From the NCBI RefSeq assembly GCF_001865575.2, contig NZ_CP017561.2:930001-994000 (forward strand): a stretch of 64,000 bases of DNA. The letters are read 5' to 3'. The notes below the pieces were generated by a model. That model did no database searches. It was not told the DNA's origin and was given only the letters and a program-made list of their open reading frames with translations. Of this stretch, positions 21,837 to 31,382 are shown in pieces. The position numbers and the translations under genes were made by a program. The stretch's first letter is position 1; the number at the start of each line of letters is the position of its first letter. Source of the DNA: Paraburkholderia sprentiae WSM5005. Its GTDB lineage: Bacteria > Pseudomonadota > Gammaproteobacteria > Burkholderiales > Burkholderiaceae.

Positions 21837-22853
21837 TCAGGCCTTTTTGCCCCGCGCGACCCGCTTGATCCAGATGCCCGGCGCGTACACCACCGGGCAA
21901 CTCGCATAAAGAAACATCCGCATCCGCAGCCCGAGCTTCACGCCGGCGCTGCGCGTCACCAGCCCGATGCGTTCGCCGAGGCTGTCCGCTTGGAACATCG
22001 CATGGATGAACTGCTCGCGCGCGAGCTTCGGCGCCATCGCCGCGCGCATGCGCTCGCCGACGCCGGCGATCTCAGCGTCGCGTTGCAGTTGCGCGAGCTC
22101 CGCGAGTCCGTAGCGATTGCTCTGCCGCATCCGTGCGATCAGTTCGTCGACCGACTGGTAGCGGCGCTTGCGCGATAGCCCGCCGCGCCGGTAGCGCACC
22201 AGCGGCTCGCGCAGACTGATTGCGCCGCCCGACAGGATCGCGCGCAGCACCATGATCTGATCCTCCGCCGCGGCGCCCGGCAGCATCGGCCCGAAACGCG
22301 TGATCAGGCGTCGCGACCACGTATGCGCGGCGCCGATCAACCAGGGACGCTCGACCAGCCAGTCGTCGAAGCTGCGGTAGCGGTCGAGCCCGGTCGGGCT
22401 CACGCGCTCGTGGACCTGACCCGCTTCGTCCATGTCGGCGAGATCGGTCGCGATCAGGTCGGGGCGGCGCCCATGCGCGAGCCAGCAGTCGACGACGCGT
22501 TCGCAGCGCTCGGGCGCCGACATGTCGTCGCCGGCCGCGATGAACAACAGCTCGCCGTGCGCGAGCTGCGCGAGTTGCGACAGGTGCGCGCTGATGCCCT
22601 GGTTGACGGTATTGCGCCGCGCGATCACGCGATGCGGCCCTGCGTAGCCGGCGAGCGCCGCTTCGATGGCGGCGTAGGTGGCGTCGCTGGACGCGTCGTC
22701 GGAGACGATGATTTCGAGCGGCTCGTAGGTTTGCGCGAGCGCGCTGCGCACGGCGTCGCCGATCTGCTCTGCCTGGTTGTAGGCGATCACCAGCATCGAG
22801 ACGAGCGGGCGCGGGGTGTCGGCGGTTGCGGCGGGCAGCGGGCTATCGGTCAT
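21837..22853 (-). CDS. Family 2 glycosyltransferase
   Basis: 338 residues. 'VSMLVIAYNQAEQIGDAVRS' and 'IIVSDDASSDATYAAI' give the nucleotide-sugar half, and 'LLFIAAGDDMSAPERCERV' carries the DDM metal site. It is convergent with the preceding glycosyltransferase and divergent from the following one, so it has its own promoter. Inferred to act in LPS outer-core or O-chain assembly from its neighbours; acceptor and donor are unknown. Confidence 0.83.
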   Translation of the reverse strand: MTDSPLPAATADTPRPLVSMLVIAYNQAEQIGDAVRSALAQTYEPLEIIVSDDASSDATYAAIEAALAGYAGPHRVIARRNTVNQGISAHLSQLAQLAHGELLFIAAGDDMSAPERCERVVDCWLAHGRRPDLIATDLADMDEAGQVHERVSPTGLDRYRSFDDWLVERPWLIGAAHTWSRRLITRFGPMLPGAAAEDQIMVLRAILSGGAISLREPLVRYRRGGLSRKRRYQSVDELIARMRQSNRYGLAELAQLQRDAEIAGVGERMRAAMAPKLAREQFIHAMFQADSLGERIGLVTRSAGVKLGLRMRMFLYASCPVVYAPGIWIKRVARGKKA

Positions 22854-23033
22854 GAAGTCGGGGCCAAGGCGATTGGCCTAGATTCTAGCCGCTGGCGGCC
22901 GAGCCGCGCGACGCACGCGGCAAACCTGAACACCGCGATCTGAGCCCGGCGAAACCCATCCTTTACAATTGCCGCTGCCCGAAACTCCGCATCCACGGCC
23001 TCGTCCGCGCATGCGCCCCACCGAGATCGATCC

Positions 23034-24140
23034 TTGTCAGAGCCAACCCGCGACGCAGCCCTCGACCCGCACCGCCGTCCCCTCACCGACATCGCGTTGA
23101 CCGCCCAGGCGCTGAAAAACAGCGGCGGCGCCGAGCGCTACACGCGCGACGTGATCGCCGGCCTGCATCGCCTGGGTCTGCGCCCGACGCTGTTCGCGCG
23201 CGAGATCGATCGCGCGCTGCCGGAGGCCGCGTGGATCGATGCGCAGCCGCTCAACGTGCGCTGGGCGCCGCGCAAGCTGCGCAACCTCGCGTTCGACTGG
23301 CGTCTGAAGCAGCGTTTGAAGCGGCATCGTCCGGCGTGCGTGTTCTCGATCAATCACTCGACGCACGCCGACGTCGCCTTGTGCGGCGGCACGCACCCGG
23401 GCTCGCTCGAAGCCGCGGGCCGCGCGCCGCGCCGCAGCGACGCATGGCAGATCGAGCTCGAGCGGCGCGTCTACACGCGGGCACGCTCGATCGTCGCGCA
23501 TTCGCAATTGATGAGCCGCGAGTTGCAGCGTTTCTATCAGGTGCCGGCCGCGCGCATCGACGTGCTGTATCCGCCGGTCGACACCGAACGCTTCAGGCCG
23601 CTCGACGCCGCCGCACGCGCGGCAGTGCGTCGCCAGCTTGGCGTGCCCGACGATCGCGTGATGTTCGTGTTCTCGTCGACGAGTCACGAGCGCAAGGGCT
23701 ATGCGCTGCTCGAAGCGTTTTTCTCGCGCACGACGCTGCCGGTGTGCCTCGTCGTCGCGGGCCGCCCGGTGCCGAAGACCAGCGACACGATTCGTTACGC
23801 GGGCTACAGCAAAGAGATCGAGAAGCTGTTCGCGGCCGCCGATTTCACGGTCGTCGCGTCGGCGTACGAGCCGTTCGGCCTCGTCGGCGTCGAGTCGGTG
23901 ATGTGCGGCACGCCGCTCGTGATCGCCGAGAACGTCGGCTCGGCGGAGACCGTGACCGGCGCGGCGAAGATCGCGTTCTCGCGGCAGTCCGAGGGCAGTT
24001 TCGAGCGAGCGATCGAGCAGGCGGTCGAGCGCGTGGAGAGCGGCCTCGCACGGATCGCGGCGCCGCGCGACAGCCTGGTCTACGACCCGAGCGTCGACGC
24101 GCACGTCGCGGCGCTTTACGAGGTATTCACGCGAGGATGA
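23034..24140 (+). CDS. Family 4 glycosyltransferase (GT-B)
   Basis: 368 residues. The N-terminal Rossmann half begins 'NSGGAERYTRDVIAGLHRLG'. The C-terminal half has the donor-binding EX7E motif in 'YEPFGLVGVESVMCGTPLV'. This is a retaining transferase of the WaaG/RfaG-like GT4 class, often adding glucose or a related sugar to the LPS core. The start appears to be a TTG at 23034 with no strong SD; no in-frame ATG precedes the conserved fold. Confidence 0.83.
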   Translation: MSEPTRDAALDPHRRPLTDIALTAQALKNSGGAERYTRDVIAGLHRLGLRPTLFAREIDRALPEAAWIDAQPLNVRWAPRKLRNLAFDWRLKQRLKRHRPACVFSINHSTHADVALCGGTHPGSLEAAGRAPRRSDAWQIELERRVYTRARSIVAHSQLMSRELQRFYQVPAARIDVLYPPVDTERFRPLDAAARAAVRRQLGVPDDRVMFVFSSTSHERKGYALLEAFFSRTTLPVCLVVAGRPVPKTSDTIRYAGYSKEIEKLFAAADFTVVASAYEPFGLVGVESVMCGTPLVIAENVGSAETVTGAAKIAFSRQSEGSFERAIEQAVERVESGLARIAAPRDSLVYDPSVDAHVAALYEVFTRG

Positions 24141-24185
24141 GGGCGGCGCGCCGCGCTTGGCTTGCCGCTTGTCCTCGAATCGGAA

Positions 24186-25490
24186 TCAATGGCGTGGAAA
24201 CTGCGTCTCGCGCACGAGCACGGCCGACGTGGGCGTGGCCCGCGCTTCGCTTCGCAACTCGCGTTTGCGCGCATCGATCACCGCCAGCAGCGTCGCCACC
24301 AGCAAGGCGAGCAGCACAGTCACCATGATCGGCACCAGCACGTCGATCGTGAGTCCGAAGATCACCGTGCTGGCCGCGACCGCGAGACCCGCGTAGGACG
24401 CGGCGCGAATCGCTGGATCAGTCGCGTGCCGGTGCCGCCAGAAATACACCGCCATCCCGTAGTAGAACAGCAGCAGGCAGATCACGCCGACTGCGCCCAT
24501 CTCGGCGAGCGTCGAGAAAAAGTCGCTATGCGCGCGCTCGTTGACGATTTCGGCCTTCACTTCGCCGCGCTTTGCCATCGCACCGAGTTCGTCGACCAGA
24601 TGGCCCTTGCCGACGCCCCACACCGGATGCCGCTCGAAGATCATCCGCGATGCGTCCCACAGCTGCAGGCGCAGACCGGTGGCCGTGAAATCCTCGCCCT
24701 TGTGCATCATCGATACATCGTTCGGCACTTCGGCCAAGCGCTTTTGAACCCGTTCGGTCGACAGCAGCCCGGTCGCCCCGATCGCGATCGCGAGCGTCGC
24801 GATCAGCAGGCGCTTTTTATGGGTGAACCACTGGTACTGGACGCCGAGCAGCACGACGAACACCGGCACGGCGACCCAGCCGCCGCGTGAGCCCGACAGA
24901 AACGACGCATAGCCGCCCGACACCAGCGCGAGCACGCGCGGCACGAGCACCCGCCAGTCGCGCGGATTGTCCCAGCCGAGCGTGAACACCGACAGGAACG
25001 CGAGCAGCAGCGCCGTATCGCCGAACGGAATCGCGTTCGTGTACGAGTTGTTCAGGCGGTTCGCGTCGGTCCAGCCGCCGGGCGGCTGATCGATGATCGC
25101 CCACGCGCCGACCGCGAACGCGCCGGCCGCGCAGCCCCAGCCGATCATGCGCAGATTGCGCGACGGCAATTGCCGCAGCAGCAGGAACACCAGCGGTGCG
25201 AGCGCGAAGCGCGCCATCGAGTCGAACTCGCGTGGCAACCAGTAGCCGAGCGCCAGTTGCTGCACGCCGATCCCTACGACGAACGCGAACATGCCGATCG
25301 CGAACCAGCGGTAGGTGCGCAACGCGGAGAAATAGCCCGGCTTGCGCCGGTTGACGATGGCCGCGCCGAGCGCGAGCGCGACGAGCGCGAAAAAGCAGTA
25401 GCCGGTGCCGCCGCGCCAAATCAGATTGACCGCGGGCGCGAGAAACAGCAGAGCCGACGTGAGCCAGACCAGACTGGAAGCAAAAATCAT
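24186..25490 (-). CDS. O-antigen ligase family membrane protein (WaaL-like)
   Basis: 434-residue polytopic inner-membrane protein with about 11-12 hydrophobic segments. It has one large periplasmic loop (about residues 250-320) containing 'VWGVGKGHLVDEL' and 'NERAHSDFFSTLAEMGAVG'. The Arg/His pair in this last motif is the signature of WaaL ligases, which transfer O-chains from undecaprenyl diphosphate to lipid A-core. The surrounding core glycosyltransferases and msbA agree with that role. A Wzy polymerase is a less likely alternative. Confidence 0.85.
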   Translation of the reverse strand: MIFASSLVWLTSALLFLAPAVNLIWRGGTGYCFFALVALALGAAIVNRRKPGYFSALRTYRWFAIGMFAFVVGIGVQQLALGYWLPREFDSMARFALAPLVFLLLRQLPSRNLRMIGWGCAAGAFAVGAWAIIDQPPGGWTDANRLNNSYTNAIPFGDTALLLAFLSVFTLGWDNPRDWRVLVPRVLALVSGGYASFLSGSRGGWVAVPVFVVLLGVQYQWFTHKKRLLIATLAIAIGATGLLSTERVQKRLAEVPNDVSMMHKGEDFTATGLRLQLWDASRMIFERHPVWGVGKGHLVDELGAMAKRGEVKAEIVNERAHSDFFSTLAEMGAVGVICLLLFYYGMAVYFWRHRHATDPAIRAASYAGLAVAASTVIFGLTIDVLVPIMVTVLLALLVATLLAVIDARKRELRSEARATPTSAVLVRETQFPRH

Positions 25491-25768
25491 AGGTCGAGGT
25501 TATCGATGAACACTACCGTTCCGGTGGTGAAATTGCAGGGGTGCCGGACCATTTGAATTTTTCAAGACGGTAGAGCGATCCGGATTATAACCACGCGCTT
25601 CCTTGCGAAATGCTTGCTGCCGCACGCGCTACGGTTGCGCTGGCCGCGGCATGCGGCGGGGCGGGCGGCGCCTGTCGTGCGAGCAGGCGGGGGCGGTACA
25701 ATCGCGCGACACTCATGGCCGGCGCGCGGCGCATGCCGCGCTCGCGCCCAGCTCAACGGACCGACTCG

Positions 25769-26614
25769 ATGTTCTCAATCATCATCCCGACCTGGAACAA
25801 CCTGCCTTATCTGCGCCTCGTGATCAAAAGCCTGCGCCGTCATTCGGCGCATCCGCACCAGATCATCGTGCATGTGAACGACGGCTCGGACGGCACGCTC
25901 GCGTGGGTGCGCGACGAGGGCATCGAGCACACGGCGTCGCCCGGCAATATCGGCATCTGCCACGCGGTCAATCTCGCGGCGGCCCGCGCGACGCAGGACT
26001 ACATCGTCTACATGAACGACGACATGTATTGCTGCCCCGGCTGGGACGAGGCACTCGTGAAGCGTCTCGCCCAGATGCCGGCGGACAACCTCTTCATGCT
26101 GTCCGGCACGATGATCGAGCCGGTCGATTCGGGCAATCCATGCGTAGTGGTGCGCGACTTCGGCCGTGACGCGCAGGTGTTTCGCACCGACGAGCTGGTC
26201 GCCGCCGCGCCGGGTCTCGTGCGCGCCGACTGGCGCGGGGCGACGTGGCCGCCGACGCTCGTGCATCGCGACTGGTGGTTCAAGGTGGGCGGCTATAGCA
26301 GCGAGCTGAGCCCCGGCATGAGCAGTGACAACGATTTCTCGATGAAGCTGTGGGACGCGGGCTGCCGCGTGTTCGTCGGCGTCGGCGACAGTCTCGTCTA
26401 TCACTTCCAGCAGAAGAGCACCGGCAAGATCGTGAAGAACGACGGGCGCCGCCAGTTCCTCAACAAATGGGGGATGACGCAGGCGACCTTCGACCGCTAC
26501 TACCTGCGACGCGGCACCGCCCTCGACGGCGCGCTCGCGCTCAGCGAGCCGGAGCGCACCGGCCGGCTGCGCCGTGCGCTGCTGAAGTCGCGCATCAAGC
26601 GCGCATTGGGCTAA
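25769..26614 (+). CDS. Family 2 glycosyltransferase
   Basis: 281 residues. 'SIIIPTWNNLPYLRLVIKSL' and 'HVNDGSDGTLAWV' give the GT-A N-half, and 'YIVYMNDDMYCCPGWDEAL' carries the DDM metal site. Later 'HRDWWFKVGGYSSELSP' and 'SDNDFSMKLWDAG' are acceptor-side motifs. It is the last gene of the LPS locus and stands alone on the plus strand. The start at 25769 is chosen because the fold begins there. Confidence 0.85.
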   Translation: MFSIIIPTWNNLPYLRLVIKSLRRHSAHPHQIIVHVNDGSDGTLAWVRDEGIEHTASPGNIGICHAVNLAAARATQDYIVYMNDDMYCCPGWDEALVKRLAQMPADNLFMLSGTMIEPVDSGNPCVVVRDFGRDAQVFRTDELVAAAPGLVRADWRGATWPPTLVHRDWWFKVGGYSSELSPGMSSDNDFSMKLWDAGCRVFVGVGDSLVYHFQQKSTGKIVKNDGRRQFLNKWGMTQATFDRYYLRRGTALDGALALSEPERTGRLRRALLKSRIKRALG

Positions 26615-26656
26615 CGGGCGTTGAGCCGAAAGCGATTGCCTGACGCGCGGCGTGTG

Positions 26657-26983
26657 TCAAACGCCGCCTGTCACGAGCGGCAGCACGGTCAGATCCGGAT
26701 GCGTGCCGTCGACGATGCTGCGCCCCACGTGCACCGCTTCGTATAGCGCATCGTCGAGGCTCGCGAAGCTCTCCTCGCCGTCCGCGTGAAACGGCACCGC
26801 ATGGCCGGGAAGCTGGGGGTTGGCGCCCGGATGGCAGACGTAGCCGCGATACGTGTAGCGGCTGTTTTGCGTGGCCGCAGCGGCGGCATGCGCCGCGTCG
26901 GGCGGGTCCTTCACGACAGGTGACACGTGTATTTCGAAGCCTTCGTATTGCACCGTATGCCAGGCTGCGGTTTCGTCGGCCAT
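26657..26983 (-). CDS. Conserved hypothetical protein
   Basis: 108 residues, soluble, no signal peptide or membrane segment. 'VQYEGFEIHVSPV' near the start and 'YRGYVCHPGANPQLP' in the middle read like a compact beta-rich domain, followed by an acidic helix ('SFASLDDALYEAVHVGRSI'). I do not recognise a characterised family. It is convergent with the preceding glycosyltransferase. The start is supported by family-like sequence from the first residues. Confidence 0.6.
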   Translation of the reverse strand: MADETAAWHTVQYEGFEIHVSPVVKDPPDAAHAAAAATQNSRYTYRGYVCHPGANPQLPGHAVPFHADGEESFASLDDALYEAVHVGRSIVDGTHPDLTVLPLVTGGV

Positions 26984-27248
26984 GACCGCCTCCGTCTGGG
27001 TCTGTCCTGTTCAAAAGTCTAGGTGATTTACCGCCGGAACGCGCGGGCGCGCCGCTAAGGCAAAACCACTACGGTCCGAACCAAAGCTTCGGCGCGGGGA
27101 GTAGCTTCAGCAGCTTCAGCAGCGTCAGGTCGTCCCCGATCGATCGGCCAGGCGCATTCTGTTGCCATCCAGGATCGTGCTCGCCTGAACGCCCCGGCTG
27201 GTTCCCGTCGGATAAAATGCTGCGCTTTGCCCAACTCCGACTTCGCTC

Positions 27249-28181
27249 ATGTGGTTCAAAAACCTTCAGCTGCACCGTCTGCCCGCTCCCTGGTCCGTTA
27301 CCCCTGAACAGATGCAGAAGTGGCTCGCGCCGCACGCGTTCGCGCCCGGCCAGAGCGTCGAGATGCAGGCCCAAGGCTGGGCGCCGCCGCGCGAGAGCGA
27401 CTCGCTCGTCTACGCGATGAACGCTCAGATGCTGCTGACGTTTCGCGCCGAGAAGAAGCTGCTGCCCGCGTCGGTCGTCACGCAGATCACGCGTGAGCGC
27501 GCGGCCGAGCTCGAGGATCAGCAGGGTTTCAAGCCGGGCCGCAAGCAGATGCGCGATCTGAAGGAGCAGGTCACCGACGAACTGCGGCCGCGCGCGTTCA
27601 GCATCCGCCGTGATACGCGCGTGTGGATCGATTGCAGGAACGGCTGGCTCGTGATCGACGCGGCGTCGCAGGCGGTTGCCGACGATGTGCGCGGTCTGCT
27701 CGTGAAGTCGATCGACTCGTTGCCGCTGATGACGGTGCGCGTCACGCAGTCGCCGGTTGCGGCGATGACCGGCTGGCTGCTCGACGGCGACGCGCCGGCC
27801 GGTTTCACGCTCGATCAGGACACCGAGCTGCGTTCGCCCGCCGAGGGCAATGCGACGGTGCGCTATGTCGGCCATACGTTGGACACCGACGATATGCGCC
27901 GCCACATCGAGGCGGGCAAGCAATGCATGCGGCTGGCGATGACGTGGAACGACCGCGTGTCGTTCGTGCTGACGCCGTCGTTGACGATCAAGCGCGTGGC
28001 GCCGCTCGACGTGCTCAAGGAAGCGAGCGACCCGAGCGCGCAGAACGACGACGAGCGCTTCGATTCCGACGTCGCGCTGATGACGGCCGAACTGGATCGC
28101 ATGCTGCGCGATCTGATCGATGCGTTGGGCGGCGAGCAGGGCGAGCAAGGCTTCGCGTTGCCGCAGGCCGTGGCGGCTTGA
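27249..28181 (+). CDS. rdgC: Recombination-associated protein RdgC
   Basis: 310 residues, the normal RdgC length. The N-terminus '[15 protein letters not shown]' is diagnostic. Further matches are 'LLPASVVTQ' and '[12 protein letters not shown]'-like '[12 protein letters not shown]' mid-protein and '[16 protein letters not shown]' near the end. RdgC forms a ring dimer around DNA and limits RecA filament activity. It is convergent with the FecR-like gene; the stops are three bases apart. Confidence 0.95.
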   Translation: MWFKNLQLHRLPAPWSVTPEQMQKWLAPHAFAPGQSVEMQAQGWAPPRESDSLVYAMNAQMLLTFRAEKKLLPASVVTQITRERAAELEDQQGFKPGRKQMRDLKEQVTDELRPRAFSIRRDTRVWIDCRNGWLVIDAASQAVADDVRGLLVKSIDSLPLMTVRVTQSPVAAMTGWLLDGDAPAGFTLDQDTELRSPAEGNATVRYVGHTLDTDDMRRHIEAGKQCMRLAMTWNDRVSFVLTPSLTIKRVAPLDVLKEASDPSAQNDDERFDSDVALMTAELDRMLRDLIDALGGEQGEQGFALPQAVAA

Positions 28182-28184
28182 GCG

Positions 28185-29066
28185 TCAGATTCTCGCGCTA
28201 TCTAGCGCTTCGACGATGGTCCAGTAAGGCGTGATCGAGCGCAAACGGATCGGGTAGGTACGCTGCAGCAGTGCGAGCGTCCCGTCCGTATCGGTGAGCT
28301 GGTAGATGCCCGACACGCGCAGATCGGCGATGTCGTCGGCATAACGCAACACGCCGGCGTGGTAGCGCGCAAGTTCGTCGACGAGGTCCGCGATCCGCAT
28401 GTCGTTCGCGTAGAGCAGGCCACGCGTCCACATCGCCTCGCGTGCGTCGAGCGCTTGCGGTGCCGCGACGCGGCTACGCGTGAACGTGCACCATTGGGCT
28501 GACGCCAGCATCAGCGCCGCGCCCGATGCCGGCGTCACCAACGCGTCGCCCCGAAATGCGGCCACGCGTGTGAAGCCCTCCCGTTGCCTGACGCTGAACT
28601 GCGCGCCGCGCGCTTCGACGACGCCTTCGGCCGTCTGCACGAGCAAAGGCGCATGAGTGATTCGGGCGTCCGGTGTGCCGCGGGCATCGCTCACGGGCCG
28701 CACCATGATTTCCCCTGCCAGCAGATGGACGCGCCGAGCGTTCGCTTCGAACGCGACGTTGATCGCGCTCGCGCTGGCCAGCGTGACCTGCGTGCCGTCC
28801 GCAAGCAGCACATCGTGCAGTTCGCCGGTCGCGGTGCGGAACTCGGCGGTCCACGTCCGCCATGGCAGGCGGCTCACGAGCCAGCCCGCAGGCGCGGCGA
28901 TAGCGAGCCACGACAGCGTCTTCAGCGCGCGCCGACGTGCCTTGGACACACCCGCACCACCCGCGTCTTCGCATAGTGCGGGGCCCACGTCCGCGGGCAC
29001 GGCGTCGGTTTTGCGCCGCCATTGCTGCGCGAGTGTTTGTTTAGATGTGCGGTAGTCCGGACGCAT
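28185..29066 (-). CDS. FecR-like protein with shortened N-terminus
   Basis: About 293 residues from the Met at 29066. It has one membrane segment ('TLSWLAIAAPAGWLVSRL', about residues 49-66). The periplasmic FecR domain follows ('LLADGTQVTLASASAINVAF', 'LLAGEIMVRPV', 'VEARGAQFSVRQREG') and then a C-terminal STN-like part. FecR proteins relay a signal from a TonB receptor to an ECF sigma factor. The usual cytoplasmic N-terminal helix-bundle of about 80 residues is reduced to about 45 weakly matching residues. No sigma factor or TonB receptor gene adjoins it. The gene may be decayed or signal differently. An alternative start at 29219 adds only AT-rich unrelated sequence. Confidence 0.7.
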   Translation of the reverse strand: MRPDYRTSKQTLAQQWRRKTDAVPADVGPALCEDAGGAGVSKARRRALKTLSWLAIAAPAGWLVSRLPWRTWTAEFRTATGELHDVLLADGTQVTLASASAINVAFEANARRVHLLAGEIMVRPVSDARGTPDARITHAPLLVQTAEGVVEARGAQFSVRQREGFTRVAAFRGDALVTPASGAALMLASAQWCTFTRSRVAAPQALDAREAMWTRGLLYANDMRIADLVDELARYHAGVLRYADDIADLRVSGIYQLTDTDGTLALLQRTYPIRLRSITPYWTIVEALDSARI

Positions 29067-29532
29067 TTGATAAATGTGAAATAAATTGGATTTAAAAGGC
29101 CATATTGAACAATCAGGTAAGTCGAATAATGAATGCGGAAAATCCGCATCTGAGTTCACAGGGAATTTACGAAAAATAAGTGCGCCTAGCCATATCAGGG
29201 CGGGCAGTCGCATTGTCATCGATATGAGAAATTGCGCTGTGCGTGCGCCTTTTCTTTTTCATGAATGTTTAGCGTGCCATACGCGTAATTGCGCCGCAAG
29301 CGAACTCAGCTAATTTGTCACGAATTACAGTGTGCCGGATTGAGCTGACCGTCGTATGAAGGATGCATCGAGCCGCGGCGACCCATGAACCCCGGTAAAA
29401 CTCGGTGCGCTGCCGCACCTTCGAAGCAGACGAAAAAACGACAGCCGTATCAAAGGCTTGCAGCTTTTTCCGGGAAGTTATGCACAGATTTGCCAACAAA
29501 AACTGTGGGTAACTTTGGGGGCCGAGGCGCCG
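29067..29532. other. AT-rich intergenic region
   Basis: About 466 bases, visibly more AT-rich than the flanks at its left side, with no convincing gene. It may mark a lost sigma-factor gene ahead of the FecR-like gene. Two DnaA-box-like words face each other near its right end: TTATGCACA at 29478-29486 and TGTGGGTAA at 29504-29512. Confidence 0.4.
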
Positions 29533-30753
29533 TCAGTCCTCGAGCGCCCACGCGCGCTTGCGGCGCAGCAGCGCCGAGCCGATCGATATCGTCGCGCCGA
29601 TGCCGCCCATCGTCAGCGATAGCGCGACGATCAGCGGGCCGGTTTGGGTGCGGGCGGAGAACACGCCGACGAGCAGGCCGGCGAGAGGCTGCGTCACGTT
29701 GTTCAGCAAAATCGCGACGCCGATCGTCTTGCCGTAGTCTTCGGGCGGGATGATCTGCAAACGCGCGCTGCGGATGTAGACGTTGAACATCTTGTCGAAG
29801 CCGACGATCAGCAGAAAGCCGAGCGCATAGCCCCACGGCGACGCGCTCGCGCCCGCGATCACGCCGCCCGCGCAGATCGTCACGAATGCGACCAGACCGA
29901 GCACGCGCGCGGGCCAGCCGGCGCGCGCCACCGTCAGCAGCACCAGCACCGTGGCGATCGCACCGGCCGTTTGCAGACCCGCATAGTAGCGGTTCGATTG
30001 CGCGTGCAAGCCCGTCACCATCGCCGCCGAAGTCGCGAGCGTGACACCGATTACGAGGTTTTCCGCGGCCGCGAGCATGATGACCTTTTTCAGGCCCGGC
30101 AGCGTCCACACATGATTGAGCGCGATGCGCAGCGGCGCGGTCCAGTGAGCGGCGGGTGCGAGCGCATGAGCGGGCGCATGGGCGGGCACGCGCGAACCGC
30201 TCAGTCGCTGCCAGACGAACAGCGCGGCATCGGCGCAGAGGAACAGCACGCCGGTCGCGGCGACCACCCATTCCCAACGCCACCAGCCGAGCAGCAGCGC
30301 GGCGAGCATCGGCCCGAGCACGAAGCCGAGCTGATCGGCCAGTTGCGAATACGCGAGGACCTTGTGGATCTGCTGCGTACTGAAGATCTGCGGCAGCATC
30401 ACCTCGCGCGCGACGAGTCCTTGGCTCGTCAGCACGCCGCACACGGCCGACAGCGCGATCAGCCAGCCGATACCGCCGAACAGCGCATACGCGGCGATAC
30501 CGCCGAAGCATGCCACCGCGCGCACCGCCTGGCTCAGCCGCATCAGACGCAGCGGCGGCAAGCGGTCGCATAGCGCGCCGAAGAACGGGAACACGAGGTA
30601 GCGCGGCAGCGTTTCGATGAAAAACGCGAGGCCCGACCATGAGACCTGGCGGGTCGTTTGAAACACGACGAGCGGCACCAGAAAGAGCAGGATCTGATCG
30701 GCGAGACGCGCGATGAACAGCGAGCAGAAGAAGGCCTGATGGTTGACGCGCAC
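29533..30753 (-). CDS. MFS transporter (EntS/MFS_3-like exporter)
   Basis: 406 residues with 12 predicted membrane helices. 'FIETLPRYLVFPFFGALCDR' in loop 2-3 corresponds to the MFS G-x-L-x-D-R motif region. The arrangement resembles the MFS_3 exporters such as EntS. The substrate is unknown; no siderophore genes adjoin it. It is a single gene, with 84 bases between its start and the VOC gene upstream. Confidence 0.8.
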   Translation of the reverse strand: MRVNHQAFFCSLFIARLADQILLFLVPLVVFQTTRQVSWSGLAFFIETLPRYLVFPFFGALCDRLPPLRLMRLSQAVRAVACFGGIAAYALFGGIGWLIALSAVCGVLTSQGLVAREVMLPQIFSTQQIHKVLAYSQLADQLGFVLGPMLAALLLGWWRWEWVVAATGVLFLCADAALFVWQRLSGSRVPAHAPAHALAPAAHWTAPLRIALNHVWTLPGLKKVIMLAAAENLVIGVTLATSAAMVTGLHAQSNRYYAGLQTAGAIATVLVLLTVARAGWPARVLGLVAFVTICAGGVIAGASASPWGYALGFLLIVGFDKMFNVYIRSARLQIIPPEDYGKTIGVAILLNNVTQPLAGLLVGVFSARTQTGPLIVALSLTMGGIGATISIGSALLRRKRAWALED

Positions 30754-30837
30754 CGTGGTTGTCTCGCCGTGTTGGGGTCGAGGCCGATCCTATCAAAAGA
30801 TCGCGCGGGCGACGCGGCGCACGCGCCGCGCGCCGTC

Positions 30838-31314
30838 CTACTCGCCGCGATACGCCTGTTCGAGCGGCGCGATATCGAGCTTGACCATCTTCATCATCTG
30901 CGCCATCACGCGGCTTGCCTTTTCGCGATCGGAGTCGCGCAGCATCTCCATCAGCACGTTGGGCACGATCTGCCACGACACACCGAAGCGGTCGCGCAGC
31001 CAGCCGCAGGCCCACGGCTGGCCACCGCCGTCGAGCAGCTTCGACCAGTAGCGGTCCACTTCTTCCTGCGAGTCGCAGTGCACGAGCAGCGAAATGGCCG
31101 GCGTGAACGTATATTGCGGGCCACCGTTCAGGGCCATGAACTCCTGACCTTCGATTTCGAACGTGACGGCGACGACCTTGCCCGCGGGTCCGGGCCCGGC
31201 ATCCGTGTAGTGCAGCGTGGTGGCGATGCGCGAAGCCGAAAACACGGACGTGTAGAACGCCGCGGCTTCTTCCGCATTGCCGTCGAACCACAGGCACGGC
31301 GCGATTTTCTGCAT
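30838..31314 (-). CDS. VOC family protein (PhnB-like)
   Basis: 158 residues, one VOC fold of two beta-alpha-beta3 modules. 'MQKIAPCLWFDGNAEEAAAF' and 'EEVDRYWSKLLDGGG' match the PhnB/3-demethylubiquinone-methyltransferase-like group, and 'WACGWLRDRFGVSWQIVP' is the conserved C-terminal strand. The start at 31314 follows a good SD (GGAGC). Function unknown; members include resistance and epimerase proteins, none supported here. It is in tandem with the next VOC gene (68 bases apart). Confidence 0.85.
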   Translation of the reverse strand: MQKIAPCLWFDGNAEEAAAFYTSVFSASRIATTLHYTDAGPGPAGKVVAVTFEIEGQEFMALNGGPQYTFTPAISLLVHCDSQEEVDRYWSKLLDGGGQPWACGWLRDRFGVSWQIVPNVLMEMLRDSDREKASRVMAQMMKMVKLDIAPLEQAYRGE

Positions 31315-31382
31315 GACGTTGCTCCTTCGCGATGGGTGACGGCGGGCGCCGGGCGTGCGTTCGCCCGCCGCGCGCCGGCTGC

